This document shows, one piece after another, positions 24,739-36,806 of a DNA stretch of 64,000 nt. The position numbers and the translations under genes are program-made. The notes under the pieces were generated by a model that worked only from the letters and a program-made list of their open reading frames with translations, searched no databases and had not been told where the DNA came from. Position 1 is the first letter of the stretch. Every line of letters begins with the position of its first letter. The DNA is taken from contig NC_089493.1 in assembly GCF_036850765.1 (NCBI RefSeq), positions 266,712,534-266,776,533 of the forward strand. The letters run 5' to 3'. Origin of the DNA: Saccopteryx bilineata (taxonomy: Eukaryota; Chordata; Mammalia; Chiroptera; Emballonuridae).

Positions 24739-25394
24739 GCCCTTTGGGCTGGGCTGTGGGGTCACCGCTGTCCCCAGTGAGGGCCCTTTGGGCTGGGCTG
24801 TGTGGGGTCACCGCTGTCCCCAGTGAGGGCCCTTTGGGCTGGGCTGTGTGGGGTCACCGCTGTCCCCAGTGAGGGCCCTTTAGGCTGGGCTGTGTGGGGT
24901 CACCGCTGTCCCCAGTGAGGGCCCTTTGGGCTGGGCTGTGTGGGGTCACCGCTGTCCTCAGTGAGGGCCCTTTGGGCTGGGCTGTGTGGGGTCACCGCTG
25001 TCCCCAGTGAGGGCCCTTTAGGCTGGGCTGTGTGGGGTCACCGCTGTCCCCAGTGAGGGCCCTTTAAGCTGGGCTGTGTGGGGTCACTGCTGTCCCCAGT
25101 GAGGGTCCTTTGGGCTGGGCTGTGTGGGGTCACCGCTGACCTCAGTGAGGGCCCTTTGGGCTGGGCTGTGTGGGGTCACCGCTGTCCTCAGTGAGGGCCC
25201 TTTAGGCTGGGCTGTGTGGGGTCACCGCTGACCTCAGTGAGGGCCCTTTAGGCTGGGCTGTGTGGGGTCACCGCTGTCCTCAGTGAGGGCCCTTTAGGCT
25301 GGGCTGTGTGGGGTCACCGCTGACCTCAGTGAGGGCCCTTTGGGTTGGACTGTGTGGGGTCATCGCTGACCTCAGTGAGGGCCCTTTGGGCAGC
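24739..25394. repeat. 46-bp minisatellite, 14 units plus a partial
   Basis: The unit runs from GCCCTTTGGGCTGGGCTGTG through TGGGGTCACCGCTGTCCC to CAGTGAGG. Units start at 24739 (a 44-bp variant), 24783, then every 46 bp to 25335, with a partial at 25381. Two positions define sub-types: TTTGGG or TTTAGG near the start, and CTGTCCCC, CTGTCCTC or CTGACCTC near the end. The early units are mostly CCCC-type, the late ones CTC-type. The period is not a multiple of three, so the array is not coding, though it leaves minus-strand frames open by chance. Confidence 0.97.
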
Positions 25395-28009
25395 ATGGGG
25401 GGGCGCTGACAGGATTGGGCGGAGGATTGAGAGGGAGGTGAGGAGTGGAAATAACTGTGCAGACAGCTTTTTGGAGAGTTTGACTGTGACAGGGAGGTGA
25501 GAGGTAGAGTGCAGCCAGAGGTGGAAGTAGGGTTCAAGGAGAGTTTTCTTCCTTTTTCTTTTTTTGTAAGTGAAATGTTTAAGTGCCAATGAGAAGGGAC
25601 GGACAAAATGAGAAGGCTGGGAACAAAGGGGGTGGGTGGGCAGAGATGTCAAGCAGGTGGAGGGGTGGGGAGCCAGCTACAGGTGGGGCCCACCTTGGTC
25701 AAAGTGGCCTTTGTCCCATCTGGACAGGGAGAAGGGCAGCAGGTGGCCAGAGGCCTGGCAGTGTGCATTTGAGCACAGTCCCACAGAAGCTTCAGGCTGA
25801 GCCTGCAGGCTCAGAGCTTGGGGACAGTGAAGGAAGTATGAAGGATTTCTGTCTGAGAGCTCAGTGACAAGAAAGCCCAGAATCAGCCTGGGGCTGGGGC
25901 CAGAGGTCATTGAAAACCTTGGGCCAGACCTGAGACTGGAGTTTGGGTCAAGATTCCACCAGGGGTCAGAGAGGCCTCTGTCCAGAATTGGAAGCAGACG
26001 GTTAAAGCAGGTCAGGGCACTATACCCTTGGGGCCCACCCTGAGCTCAGGGTGTGGGAGCCGCTGAGGTCAAAGGCATGCTCAGCCAGGCCCTTAATCTA
26101 TAGGTATCTGACCTGGCCCGGCTCCTATTCAAGAACACTCCACCCTGAGGGGCAACGCTGGCCCACACCCCACTCTGCCTTCAGGCCAGAAAGGCCTCCA
26201 CTCCAGCCCAGCCCGCCCTCCCCGCAGCTGGGCACGAGCGGGAGCCCTGCCCCCGCCCGGGCCAGGGTGAGAATTCCGGCCACACGTCTCTGTGATGTGG
26301 TCACGTTGGAAAAATGTTAATCAAATATTCTCCGTGTTTCCTTTCTTTCCCAGGCTGGATTCCTAGAAGACAGGAATTTATGGTGTGAGAGCTCCAGCCC
26401 CCGCAAACCCGCAGCCAAGGTCAACAGCACAAGGCGGGCAGTGCTGCCAAGCCAGGAGGGAGCAGCGACTTTGGGAGTTGATATCACAGAAAATCAAAGT
26501 ACATGCATTTAAAAAATCCTTTCTCTCCCTCACATTCCCCAACTGGGGGCTTAAACAGGTCCCCCAGACTGGCCCAGACGGGCCCCTTGTCTGGGAAGAA
26601 TGCCCCACTCAGAGACAGGGTCTGTGAAGCAGCCAGGGGAGTCCCTTGTTCCTGTGCAGGGTCGGAAAGTGGTCTCATCGCTGAGACCCATGTGTGGAAG
26701 CCCCTATCCAGCCTTGGAGGGGGGTGACAGGCAGTCTGTCCATGATGCTCCCCAATTTGGGGGGGCAACAAAGAGCAGCTGTGATGGAGGAAGGCGCCGT
26801 GGGTCCTGTCACAAAGCCCCTCAGGTGGCAGCCTGATTTGCCCATTTCCCCTCTGCCTTCTGGGGCCTGGGTCTTGACTGCCCACATACAGTGAGCACCC
26901 AGTGCCCAGGGCCAGGGCTCCCTGTCCCAGGCCCAGGCTCCTGAGTCTCTGGCAGCAGAGAATAGCTTATTCTAGCCTCTGGGGTTAGCTGAGAAGAGGT
27001 GAGGAGGGGCCTGGGCACCACTTGAATTCAAACCCAATGATTCAGTGCTGAGAAGACAGCCCCAGCCCTGGCTTGAGCTCTCATAGGTGTAACTTCGCCT
27101 CCACGACTCATCCATGCACCTGACAGTCACTTAGCTGCGTGCAGTGCCAGGCACCTGGGAAAGAAGAACAAAGCAGCCTCGTGCCCTGGAGAGCCCTTCC
27201 AAGTGGGGTGGAGGGAAGACTGACATGGAAGCAGAGGGTGATCTTCAAGTGAGGGGCCACAGATCGCCCAGGAGACAGTGGCCGTTCCTGGGTGAGGGAG
27301 GGACACTGGTCAGGAAGGCTTCCCGAAGGAGATGCCCAAAGGCTGGCTGGAGTTCACCAGGCAGACGTGAAGCAGGAGGGGGGCTTGGAGGAAGGGAACA
27401 TTCCAGCTAAATCTGCAGCATGTGCAAAGGCCGGAATGTTTATACCTTGCTAAGACTTTTCATGTAAATAAATTCTCAGATTAAATAAAAAAGACCTTTG
27501 GCAAACCAAATGAAATGCGTACCTGCATTTCTAGCTCAGAAAATGAGGCCCTGCTCTGCCCTGGATCTGGGGACCAGCAGAGAGTGTGGCCCGACACAGT
27601 CCCCAGGTCGCCGTCCTTTCCACCCAGCCTCCCAACAGCATCACACCACACGGTGCATCCCAAGGGGTCCACCTCTTCTGTTGCCCAGGCTCTCAGCTCC
27701 CCCCTCACACTGCCTGCTTCCTCCCAGACCCAGTTACTGCCTTCATCATGTCCTCCTCCCCGGAGCCAGGGTGGGAGAGAAGGGGGTGCACCTCGGGTCT
27801 TTCTGTTCCATGATCTCTGCGCCTTGGATGCCTGGAGTGGAAGGAATCTGAACCTCCAGTTTATATTTCATTTTAAAAAATCTCTTTTTGGTTCTCAAGC
27901 ACAGAAGTTTTACTTACATGGTCCCTTTTGGTCCCATTCCTCTCCCCCTACCGGCAACGGTTCCAATGCATGTCCTTTCATTTGCGTGTGTTCTTGTAAC
28001 ACGTGGACA
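25395..28009. other. Unique intergenic sequence
   Basis: No gene is supported. Bases 27130-27440 contain 'AGGAAGGCTTCCCGAAGGAG' and 'GCATGTGCAAAGGCC', resembling an old interspersed repeat. Short AT-rich stretches at 26295-26345 and 27425-27510 stand out from the GC-rich surroundings. Confidence 0.55.
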
Positions 28010-28170
28010 ACGAGTGACAGCTTAGTGGGTACAGGTTTCCTCTAGGGGGTACAACAAGTCTTGAAAGTACATAGAGGGGGTGGTTACACAACATGGTGAA
28101 TGTATTCAATGTTCCTGGATTATACACTTTAAAATGACTGATACCACATTATGTGAATTTGACCACAGTT
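28010..28170 (+). mobile_element. L1 3' UTR fragment
   Basis: 'GGGTGGTTACACAACATGGT', 'GTGAATGTATTCAATGTTCC' and 'TATACACTTTAAAATGACTG' follow the L1 3' end. Confidence 0.7.
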
Positions 28171-28339
28171 TTTAAAATGTGCATCACAGTTTTTGTTGTT
28201 GTTTTTTGCATCACTATTTTGGGGAGGGGTTTTACTTACATGAGTGGGGTTGGCCCATGGACCCGACTTCTTTCTTACATTTTCCACTCAGTGCTCTGTT
28301 TTTAAGATCTAACAATATAGTGTCATCTCCACCAGTCTT

Positions 28340-28743
28340 TTTTTTTTTTTTTTTTTTTTTGTATTTTTTCTGAAGCTGGAAACGGGGAGAGACAGTCAGA
28401 CAGACTCCCGCATGCGCCCGACCGGGATCCACCCGGCACACCCACCAGGGGGCGACGCTCTGCCCACCAGGGGTGATGCTCTGCCCCTCCAGGGAGTCGC
28501 TCTGCCTCGACCAGAGTCACTCTAGCGCCTGGGGCAGAGGCCAAGGAGCCATCCCCAGCGCCTGGGCCATCTTTGCTCCAATGGAGCCTTGGCTGCAGGA
28601 GGGGAAGAGAGAGACAGAGAGGAAGGAAGGGGGCGGGGAGGAGAAGCAAATGGGTGCTTCTCCTATGTGCCCTGGCCGGGAATCGAACCCAGGTCCCCCG
28701 CACGCCAGGCCTACGCTATACCACTGAGCCAACCGGCCAGGGC
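28340..28743 (-). mobile_element. tRNA-derived SINE, family A, with 16-bp target duplication
   Basis: The minus strand reads GGCCCTGGCCGGTTGGCTCA at the right edge and ends in a poly(A) tail at the left (T run). The direct repeat CATCTCCACCAGTCTT is exact at 28324-28339 and 28744-28759. The exact duplication and long homopolymer tail suggest a comparatively recent insertion. Confidence 0.96.
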
Positions 28744-28849
28744 CATCTCCACCAGTCTTATTGCTTTGAATTGTTGCCTGGTGTCCCGGAGCGACATGAC
28801 CACATTTTGCGCGACACCCCAGTGCTAGCCACCCAGGCAGCCCCTCTCC

Positions 28850-29120
28850 CGGCCACCACAAACAACGCTGCCATGGACACGCCTTTATGGGCCCAAGTGG
28901 GGGTGCCTGAGGAGAAGCGAGGAGAGTGGGGTGTTAAGGTAACAAAGCACTTCTAGGTGGCACTCCAGCCAGGCTCCTCCTGCCCATGCCCCTGCCAACG
29001 TCCGCCATTACCCAGCTCTCTAGTGCCTGGCAGCCTGATGCATGTTAATCAATATCTTAGTATTGTTTTAATTTGCATTTCTCTGATTATAAGTGAGTTT
29101 GAGTCTCTTTATTTATGCTT
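28850..29120 (-). mobile_element. Diverged L1 fragment
   Basis: 'CACAAACAACGCTGCCATGG' and 'TTTAATTTGCATTTCTCTGA' are typical reversed L1 phrases. Boundaries are uncertain. Confidence 0.55.
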
Positions 29121-29429
29121 TCTAGTTGTTTAATTTTTCCTCTGCCAGTTCCTACTCCTAGCCCGTTTCCTGCTGGTTTCGCTCTCTTTCTCTCCTTGCT
29201 TCCCAGCATCACGGTTCCTTGTTGCTTTAAAATCACAAAGAGCATCATCCTGCTGTCCACCACCTTGTTCATGGTCCTTCAGTGGATTGAAATTCCTAGT
29301 TCCAGCTGGATATTTTTGAGGAACTTGATAAAAATGCCTCTGAAATATAACAAAGAATAATGCTCCATGAATGGCTAGTTGAATGTGAGGCAAGAATCCA
29401 GAGGGAGAGCTTGCCTTGCCCGATGTTAG

Positions 29430-29770
29430 CATGGATTACAAACTGCTAAGAGGGAAACAGGATGGTATGAGGACAAGAGCAGACAAACGGGCGACTGAGC
29501 AGAAGAGTAAGCACAAAGACAGAACTTAACACACCACCGGTCCACCATTAGTAGGGTTGAGGAAATGAGCTCACTTTATGGAGAAAAATTGCAACTGGAT
29601 CCCTACCTAATATCTTGTAACAAGGTGACTCCAGATGGATTAAAGTCAAACCCTAAATGTGAATGAAAGACTGAATTTGCTCAAATACACTGTTGGAGAA
29701 TATCTTTAAAACATAGAAATGGAGAAGGACTTCTTTAAACAAAACCCCAAATGCACATACCGTAATGTAA
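29430..29770 (+). mobile_element. L1 ORF2 3' fragment
   Basis: 'GATTACAAACTGCTAAGAGG', 'GATCCCTACCTAATATCTTG', 'CTCCAGATGGATTAAAGTCA' and 'GAGAATATCTTTAAAACATA' match L1 ORF2 near its end. The frame has stops. Confidence 0.78.
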
Positions 29771-30442
29771 AATCAGCGGGCCTCTGGCCTTATCCACAGG
29801 AAGTGGCTTTTCCTCCCGGACACCAGCCTCGGCCCTGCCCACCTGGTGAGTCATGGGCGCTCTCAAGGCTGGCGGCCTGGCCCGCCCTTCCCGTCGGTAC
29901 CCGGTACCCGGGAGGGAGCCGTGTGCAATGCCCGCCTTATCTCACCCTCGCCCAGGCTCTGCAGACATGAGGTCAGGGCTGGGGATGTGATGAGGGTGGG
30001 AGGCAGAAGGGAGACAGCGGAGGGGTCAGGGAGAGGTCAGGGGTCACTGGCAAAGCTGTGCTGCCCTTTTGAGGTGGGGGTGGGAGGCACAGAAGGCCCT
30101 TGAGGGACCCCGGCCAACATCAAGGGCTGGGGGTGGTGAAAGGCTTGTGTCATCAGAGGGTAGCTGGGGTGAGGGGAACAGGGACATGTGAGCCAGACTA
30201 GTGGAGCAGAGGGCTCCAGATTAAGATCTCATATCTGGGACTCTATCCGCAACACCCTGCCCTTCCCAGAATCCTCTTTGGTTTTTCTAACGGCTCTTTG
30301 GAGCCAGCCCCTTCCAGCCAAGACATACCAGACTGAAGCTGTGGAGAGAACAATGGAGGGTGTGTCCGTCTCTCCCAGTGTGTTTCTACACTCCACCTGG
30401 GTGTCTCCCTGGAGTACTTTGGGTTTCTGTGTCTCATCCCTT

Positions 30443-30497
30443 GGGTCATCCCACAAAGGGTCACCCGACAAAGGGTCATCCCACAAAGGGTCACCCA
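30443..30497. repeat. 15-bp tandem repeat
   Basis: Three units of GGGTCAYCCSACAAA plus a partial fourth. The TC and CC variants alternate, as in a duplicated 30-bp dimer. Confidence 0.9.
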
Positions 30498-31139
30498 GCA
30501 GGAGCACCAGCCCTGCCCCTGAGGCACTTTGAGTCCAGAATGGGATGAGTCCCTCTCAACAGCAGGATAAGTGTGTGTCTTGGTTCCTGGGTCCTGTGGC
30601 TTGGCTGTTCCTCTGGTTGCCTGACACCAGGATCCAAGCCTGGTGTGTGATGGTCCCCATGTGTCTGTGACCATGTGTATGCAAATATCCAACTGTTTGT
30701 CCTTCTTGCTTTGTCCCTGAATCAATGTTGGCTATGCCAACTGCTCTTTTTCCAGAAGGTCCTTGCTAACTGGGACAAGACAGTATGTCCTCCAGCCTGA
30801 CACTGGGCATCTTGACCAGTGGGGGACAGTGGTCTATGATCTGGTCAAGAAGTTAACAAATATTTCTTTAGGGGTCGACCCTGAGGGCTTACAGCCTGGT
30901 CTGCCTCCATGCGCCAGCTCGTAGGGACTGAGAAGGGATGTAGTCATCCCTCTGCCCAGTGCTACTGTTTGTCTCTGCAGCTGGAGGGGCCCAGAGCCCT
31001 TCCCCTTTCTCTTCGCCAGGGTGCAGGTCTGTGGGGGCCGGGGGACCTGCTCCTTAGTCCATACCTCCCTCCACCTGGCCCCCAACAGAGAACCCAACTG
31101 TGTTTCAAGGAAAAGCATTAGCCAGATTCTCCTAAATAT

Positions 31140-31240
31140 ACAGATATACAGAGAATAACCAGATAGACAGACAGATAGATATAGACAAGCATAGATATTT
31201 GTATACGCGCACACATATACATATACATACGTATATTAAA
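31140..31240. repeat. GATA/GACA and TACA-rich simple repeat
   Basis: Degenerate 'AGATAGACAGACAGATAGAT' followed by 'ACACATATACATATACATAC'. Confidence 0.8.
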
Positions 31241-32189
31241 ATACTGCCACTATTTTTTGAACTTTTTAATCACAGTATTATTTATATAGAGAATTCACAA
31301 ATCATATGTGAATGTTCATCAAATCAAATGTGAATTTTCACAAACTGAATACATTTGTGCTGACAGCAACCAGATCAACATAGAGAATTCCGCCAACCCC
31401 CCCCCCCCAGCTCTTCCGGTCACTACTCTCCCACCCATGATAACCACTCTTCTGACTGCTCTCACCATGGACTGGTTTTGCCCATTTCTGAACTTGGGGT
31501 GTGTGTGTGTGTGTTTGATGCAGACAGCACCTGTTCCTCCTCCATTCTGTCCCCACCCCTGCCTGAGTTCTCAAGACCACACCACTGGGAATATTCTAGA
31601 GGGAGCCATTTTGAGGGAACAACACCTCAGGCCTGTTGTCCTCCCAGAGACGGGGTGTGGGGGAGATGACCTCAGGGACTTCTACTGAGCTCCCAGACCG
31701 AGGCCTCTGACCCTGGGCAGCAGGAAGTGAGAGACCAGAAGGATGGGCCCAGGCCTTCCCTGGGCCTTTCCAGAAACCTGAATTGGAAAAGCAAGGCCAG
31801 TGCAGGTGCTGGGGGCCAACAGCCGCCGTGCGGGCAGGACGGGGACCCTCCTCAAACCGGGCCCTGTTGGAGGTGGCTCTGAGGCCTTGGGCAAGGGGAG
31901 CAGGGCGAATGTGGATGGAACACATCTGAGCCACAGCGGGGGACTCAAACCTTCCACTACCTTCTCCAAGGAAGGACTCCTCAACCAACACGGGCTCCCT
32001 CCCCAAGCCCTGTGTCTGCCAGGCGCAGGGAAAGTGGGGGCCAGATACCACTGTCCATACACCCTTCCGCTCCCCCTTTGAGGCCCAGACTGAGCAGTAC
32101 CTCCTCTATGAAGCTACCTTTCCCTCCTGGATGCTGCAGCCCCCTCCTCAGAACCTCTGGTGTGGTATTCTGCACATAGGAGGCAATGC

Positions 32190-32900
32190 CTCGAGGGTCA
32201 TTCTAGGAGGCAAATCTGAACTTGCAGCCCTGTTTTGAAACTCCCATGGCTCCCAGTCACTCCCTATTGAACCCTTCAAACTCCCCCCACCTGGCAGGTC
32301 ATGCCTGGTGGGTCTGGCCCCACTGGCCTCCCACCTTGTTCCTCTCCACTGTCCATTCTCAAGCACTCACCCAGAGTCTAGCCTGCTATGTCTCCCCAGG
32401 AATGAGCCAGCCTTTCTTCCCAGCTGGCCAGGCTGCCGTGTAAAGTGGTGTGACCTTTGGGTCAGAAGTTAGTCTTGGACAGCACCTCTGATTTGGACCT
32501 TCTCTGACCCTTCTAACTGCCCCCTCAGGGTTTCACAGTCCCTGACAAGTTTCTTCCCCTCCCTCAGGGCAGTGAGAGGGTACTTGCTCATATGCAGATG
32601 TGCCTGTGATGTCCACTGCCTCAAATACTCCATGGCTCCTTAGTAAGTACCTCAGGGCGAAGTCTTTCAGCCTGATTCCCATGGTCTGCTGACCACTTCA
32701 GCCTCATGTCTCAGCACCCATTCCTCAGCCCCAGTACCTTACTTTATCAGAGTAAACCGTGGGCAGGTCCTCAAACTGTTCCCCCTGAGCCTTTGCCTCT
32801 GTCTGGAGCACTCCCTCCATGCACCTACCTGGACCCACGTGCTCTATAAATGATCCTGTTTTCTCAAGAGAGTACAACTGCTCCATCTCAGACCACCTGC
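32190..32900 (+). mobile_element. L2 LINE fragments
   Basis: Two pieces in forward order resemble the L2 3' region, including 'CCTTTGCCTCTGTCTGGAGC' and 'TACCTGGACCCACGTGCTC'. They are highly diverged. Confidence 0.55.
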
Positions 32901-33036
32901 TGCACACCTCACCATCTGTCCTGGACCCTGAGATGCTCTGGGGCACTCCTTTGTCCTCGTCTATCACCGCCACTAGATAGTGGACGCAGGCAAGGTTCTG
33001 CCTGGTGCATCTCCACGCCCCGGGCCTGGCACACAG

Positions 33037-33518
33037 TATAGTTGTCTCCCTTATCCACGGGGGTACCTTCCAAGACCCCCAGTGGACACCTAAAACCACA
33101 GATTGTACCAAACAATATATTCAATGTTTTTCCTATAACAAAGTTTAATTTCTAAATTAGGCACAGTAAGAGATTAACAACAATAACTAATAATAAAATA
33201 GGACAATTATAAAAATATACTGTAATGAAAGTTACGTGAATGTGGTCTCTCATTCTTTGGTAACCAATCTGATAAATGAGACAGCCACTAAGTGGCTAAG
33301 GAGCATATACAGTGTGGAGACACTAAGCAAAGCGATGCCTCCTGTCCTGGTTCGGGGGAGGAAAGCGAGTTTTCAGCACACACTCAGAATGGTGTGCAAG
33401 TTAAAACTTACAAATTGTTTATTCTGGAATTTTCCATTTAATACTTTTGGACCAAGGTCAACCGGGGGTGACTGAAACTATGGCGAGTACAACTAAGAAA
33501 AAAAGAGGGACTGCTGTA
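33037..33518 (-). mobile_element. Pogo/Tigger-like DNA transposon, non-autonomous
   Basis: The right half, reversed, reads GTCCCTC..., GTTTCAGTCACCC, GTTGACC, then AATGGAAAATTCCAG. This matches the terminal block of Tigger-type elements I know from other mammals. The left end has TCCCTTATCCACGGGGGTAC, and TA dinucleotides lie at both edges. No transposase frame remains; the middle is AT-rich filler. Confidence 0.68.
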
Positions 33519-36028
33519 AACGTTTGTTGAATGAATGAACAAATGTGCCTGTTTTACAGACAAGGGCTATGAGGTTGGGAAGAGCAGTGGTGGCGCCTCT
33601 GACCCACTGTGGAGTGCAGACTCAACCCTTTGAGGTTCTCAAAGGGTGTAGGCTAGTTTCCAGCCTCTGGGATCTGCCTGTTCCCTGCCCTACCCCGGGT
33701 CAGTGCCCTGCAGGGAGCAACAGGCTTGACCACCCCTCCAGGAGCCAGGAAGGGAGGTGGTCACTGGAGAAGTCTTTGGAGACCTTTGGAGGTGCTTCCT
33801 GAGAACCAGGTCACTCAGGACAGCTGCTCTGCAGAGCCAAGAACTTCTGGACGGGCCCTAGGCTTGCCTCCGGGCCCCTCTGGGCCTCCCAAACAGGGTG
33901 GGACTCAGGGTGGGCAGGCAGCACCAGGGAGGTGTGGCATGAGCAGGGAGGCAGGAGAGAGGCAGACCTGATTTATGAGGCAAGCAGTGATGAGACCACT
34001 TGGCAAGGTGGGCACGCACGACAGACCCTTGGAGATAAGAGCCCAGAAGTATGTGAGCGATGTAAACTGTGGGGGGGGGTGGATACCCCAGCTCCCCAGT
34101 ACCAGTTAGAGATATCGAGACCAGGGCAGGACCAGGCAGCCATCTTGAACAGAAGGAGGCAGGAGGACCTTACCTGGCCGAGCTTAGCTCTGCCCACCAG
34201 CAGACCTGGACCCCTCTTTCTTCCCCACATTGCCATCTCCTCAGCACGGCTCACCTCATCCTTTCCACAGAGATGCTACTTCATTACTGAATCCCGCCCA
34301 CCTTGACATTCTCTCTCAAGGCAAACCTGCTCCAGAATTTTCCCTGACTTCCTTAGTCTTTCCTTTATCATTGACTGGTCAGTTTAGTCTCTCCTTTGTG
34401 GCTCATCATGGCTCTTCTCAAGCTTAGCCTTCCAGACCTCCCGCACATCCCTGAGTGTGTATCACACTTCCTACTACCTTAGGGACTTTGCACACATGAT
34501 GTCTTAGCTCTAAAATCTTTCTCCATTGTTGTAGAATTGTGCACCTGAAACCTGTATAATTTTGTTAACCAGTGTCACCCCAATAAATCCAATTAAAAGG
34601 AAATAAAATAAGATAAAATCCTTTTCCACTCTGAACTACTGGCAAACTTCTATACAGCCTTCAAAACCCATCTCATAGGTCCCTCCCTCCAGAGTCATTT
34701 CTGCTTTTCTAATGGATGTCTTCAGCTCTCCTAAACCCCACTCCATCCCAGCCTTCTCAGTCATAGTACTCAGCACTCTTGCCAGCTTTTGATGAGGGCT
34801 GCCTAGGGCAGAAGCCTCATGTGTGCCCTCTTTGTGTCCCTGACTTCCACCTCGGGCTCTTGAGGACTCAGAATCTTCCAGGTCAAGACTAGAAGCTCCC
34901 TTCTTTTGTAAAGATGCCAAAAGATCAGGCCTCTGGCATAATTTCCACCGAACTCAGTCCTGGGCCCCGGGACAAAAAGTATGCTGGCTATCACCCTTTA
35001 TCATGATCAGGGTAGTGTGAAGCTAAGGATGTGGGAGGACATACCTTACTATCCAAAGCCATACTTGCAGAGTTCTAGAGCCCAAGCTGGTTGACTTAAA
35101 TGACCCTATGTTTAAAGTAGGTTAAAGACATGCCCTCTTTAAATACAGTGCAGAGCACATACCAGGGCAAGACACAGAGACAGGGGAAACATTGGTGTGT
35201 GCAAGGGCAGGGGCTGCATCGGCTGCCTGATCAGGGCTAAGGACAGGTGTGGGCAGGGTCATGCCACTTGTCTGTGTGAGCCAGGAATAAGAACCAGCTG
35301 AGTGCCCAGGGCAGAAAACAGAAGAAGCAGGGTGTCAGCCATGTGCACAAGGTCAATGTCTGCTGACTGCCTGTGAGGGCAGGACACAGCTGTATGCCCA
35401 TGCCACAACCACCCGGTGGTGCAACCAGCACAGACTCCCTTGGCTGCGGGCATAGCCCAGGGACCCATGCCTGCAGACAGGGCTGTGTGCCACAGCTGAG
35501 CCCCCGCCCCTGCAGACAGCCTTGACCCCTCCTCACTGCCCTCCCACAGGAATGCATGACTTTGGACGGAGGCTGTGTCATCCAAGAAACATTCCATGTT
35601 TTCCTTGGTGCGTGCTCTGGGAACGTGGCGAGAACGGCTGTCCACACTGCCGTCCACATACTTGGGCAGCTGCCGGAACACTGGGCTGCCCAGGCCAACC
35701 ATGTCCTCAGTCTAGAGTGTCCTGGCCCCTGGGAAGACACCCCCCAAACCCCTACCATCTGCCTGAGAAACCAAGTGGGACTATTCTGGGACTGGGATCT
35801 TGGGGGCTGGGGGAGGGGTAGTTTTCAGAGAACAGAGGTCAACTGCCCTCCACTCAGGCCCAAGCCCTGCTGGTCAAGCACTGTCTTTGAGTCTGGGAGA
35901 AACAGACATGGATGCCAGTTTCCATATGGGCCACACCCATGTGACATTAGGGCAAGCCACACCTCTCCATGAGCCTCAGTCTTACTCTCCATACAGTGGG
36001 TTACCACAAGGCCTTCCCAACTCTAAGG
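33519..36028. other. Intergenic sequence, partly L2/L1-derived
   Basis: No gene is supported. L2-like text lies at about 34290-34530 and 34620-34790 (CTTAGGGACTTTGCACACAT, CCTTCAAAACCCATCTCATA), interrupted by a short L1 tail. A G run sits at 34070-34079. Confidence 0.55.
34531..34617 (+). mobile_element. Very short 5'-truncated L1 tail, with target duplication
   Basis: The segment TTGTAGAATTGTGCACCTGA, AACCTGTATAATTTTGTTAA, CCAGTGTCACC and CAATAAATCC plus an A-rich tail nearly repeats the one at 11384. The surrounding sequence TAAAATCTTTCTCC / TAAAATCCTTTTCC is an imperfect direct repeat, as expected for LINE-mediated insertion. Confidence 0.68.
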
Positions 36029-36324
36029 CAGTGGTCCTCAACCCCTGGGCCACGGATCGGTACCGGTCCTTGGGCCATTTGGTACCGGTCTGCAGAGAAA
36101 GAATAAATAACTTACATTATTTCCATTTTATTTATATTTAAGGCTGAACGATGTTTTATTTTTTAAAAATGATCAGATTCCTCTGTTATATCCGTCTAAG
36201 ACTCACTCTTGACGCTTGTCTCGGTCACGTGATACATTTATCCATCCCACCCTAAAGACCGGTCCATGAAAATATTTTCTGACATTAAACCGGTCCGTGG
36301 CCCGAAAAAGGATGGGGACCACTG
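36029..36324. mobile_element. Non-autonomous hAT element with exact 8-bp duplication
   Basis: The ends CAGTGGTCCTCAACC and GGATGGGGACCACTG are inverted repeats, and CTCTAAGG is duplicated exactly on both sides (36021-36028 and 36325-36332). The element is 296 bases with several CCGGTCC/GGTACCGGTC motifs near the ends and no coding capacity. It is a MITE-like hAT that must have been moved by a transposase supplied elsewhere. Confidence 0.93.
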
Positions 36325-36806
36325 CTCTAAGGGATCTGTAGTTAGAAACTTTGGATCTTGGCCTGGGCAGCTCACACCAACAGGATAGAAAGGGGCCCAC
36401 CAGTATCCCCACACCCATAGCCCACAACAGCAGAGACACATCAGCCTTCGTTCCTGCTGGTGTCTTGTTGCCCAAAGCATCTCCTCTGCCGCCGGCTTTG
36501 AGTACAGAAGCCAGTCACAGATCACTACCCAGCTTCTCCTTCCTCCAGAGCCCTCTAGTCTCACCTTGTCCCTGTTTTATGCTGTAGGTGACCAAGCCAG
36601 GCAGGGGTGGCTGGGGCTGCTGTCTGTGTTCCTCCCTCTCTATGGGAAGCCCAGTCCAGACCCCAGCTGGCTCTGAGACACTGCGGGATGAGCATGCTTC
36701 CCAGGGGCCCCCAGGGGGCCGGAGAGAGTGCCAGTGGCCCGGCGGTATTGCAGTGGCTGGCCCTTCCCTCCTCGCCCCCCACCTTCCAGGTCTGGGTGTC
36801 CCCAGA

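Larger units (their letters stand above)
29771..33036. other. Unique intergenic sequence with L2 remnants
   Basis: No gene is supported. L2-like text lies at about 32190-32400 (GGCTCCCAGTCACTCCCTAT, CCCCACTGGCCTCCCACC) and 32625-32900. Simple repeats are a 15-bp array (30443-30497), a GATA/GACA/AT-rich tract (31140-31240) and a C run (31397-31408). Confidence 0.6.

Noticed and set aside
24083..24811. 242-codon minus-strand frame, proline/serine-rich
   Set aside because: Composition follows G/A-rich DNA on the plus strand and the frame runs into the minisatellite. No start context, splice structure or domain supports it.
24739..25394. CRISPR-like or coding repeat array
   Set aside because: Head-to-tail units without spacers, a 46-bp period and no frame conservation fit a minisatellite in a mammal.
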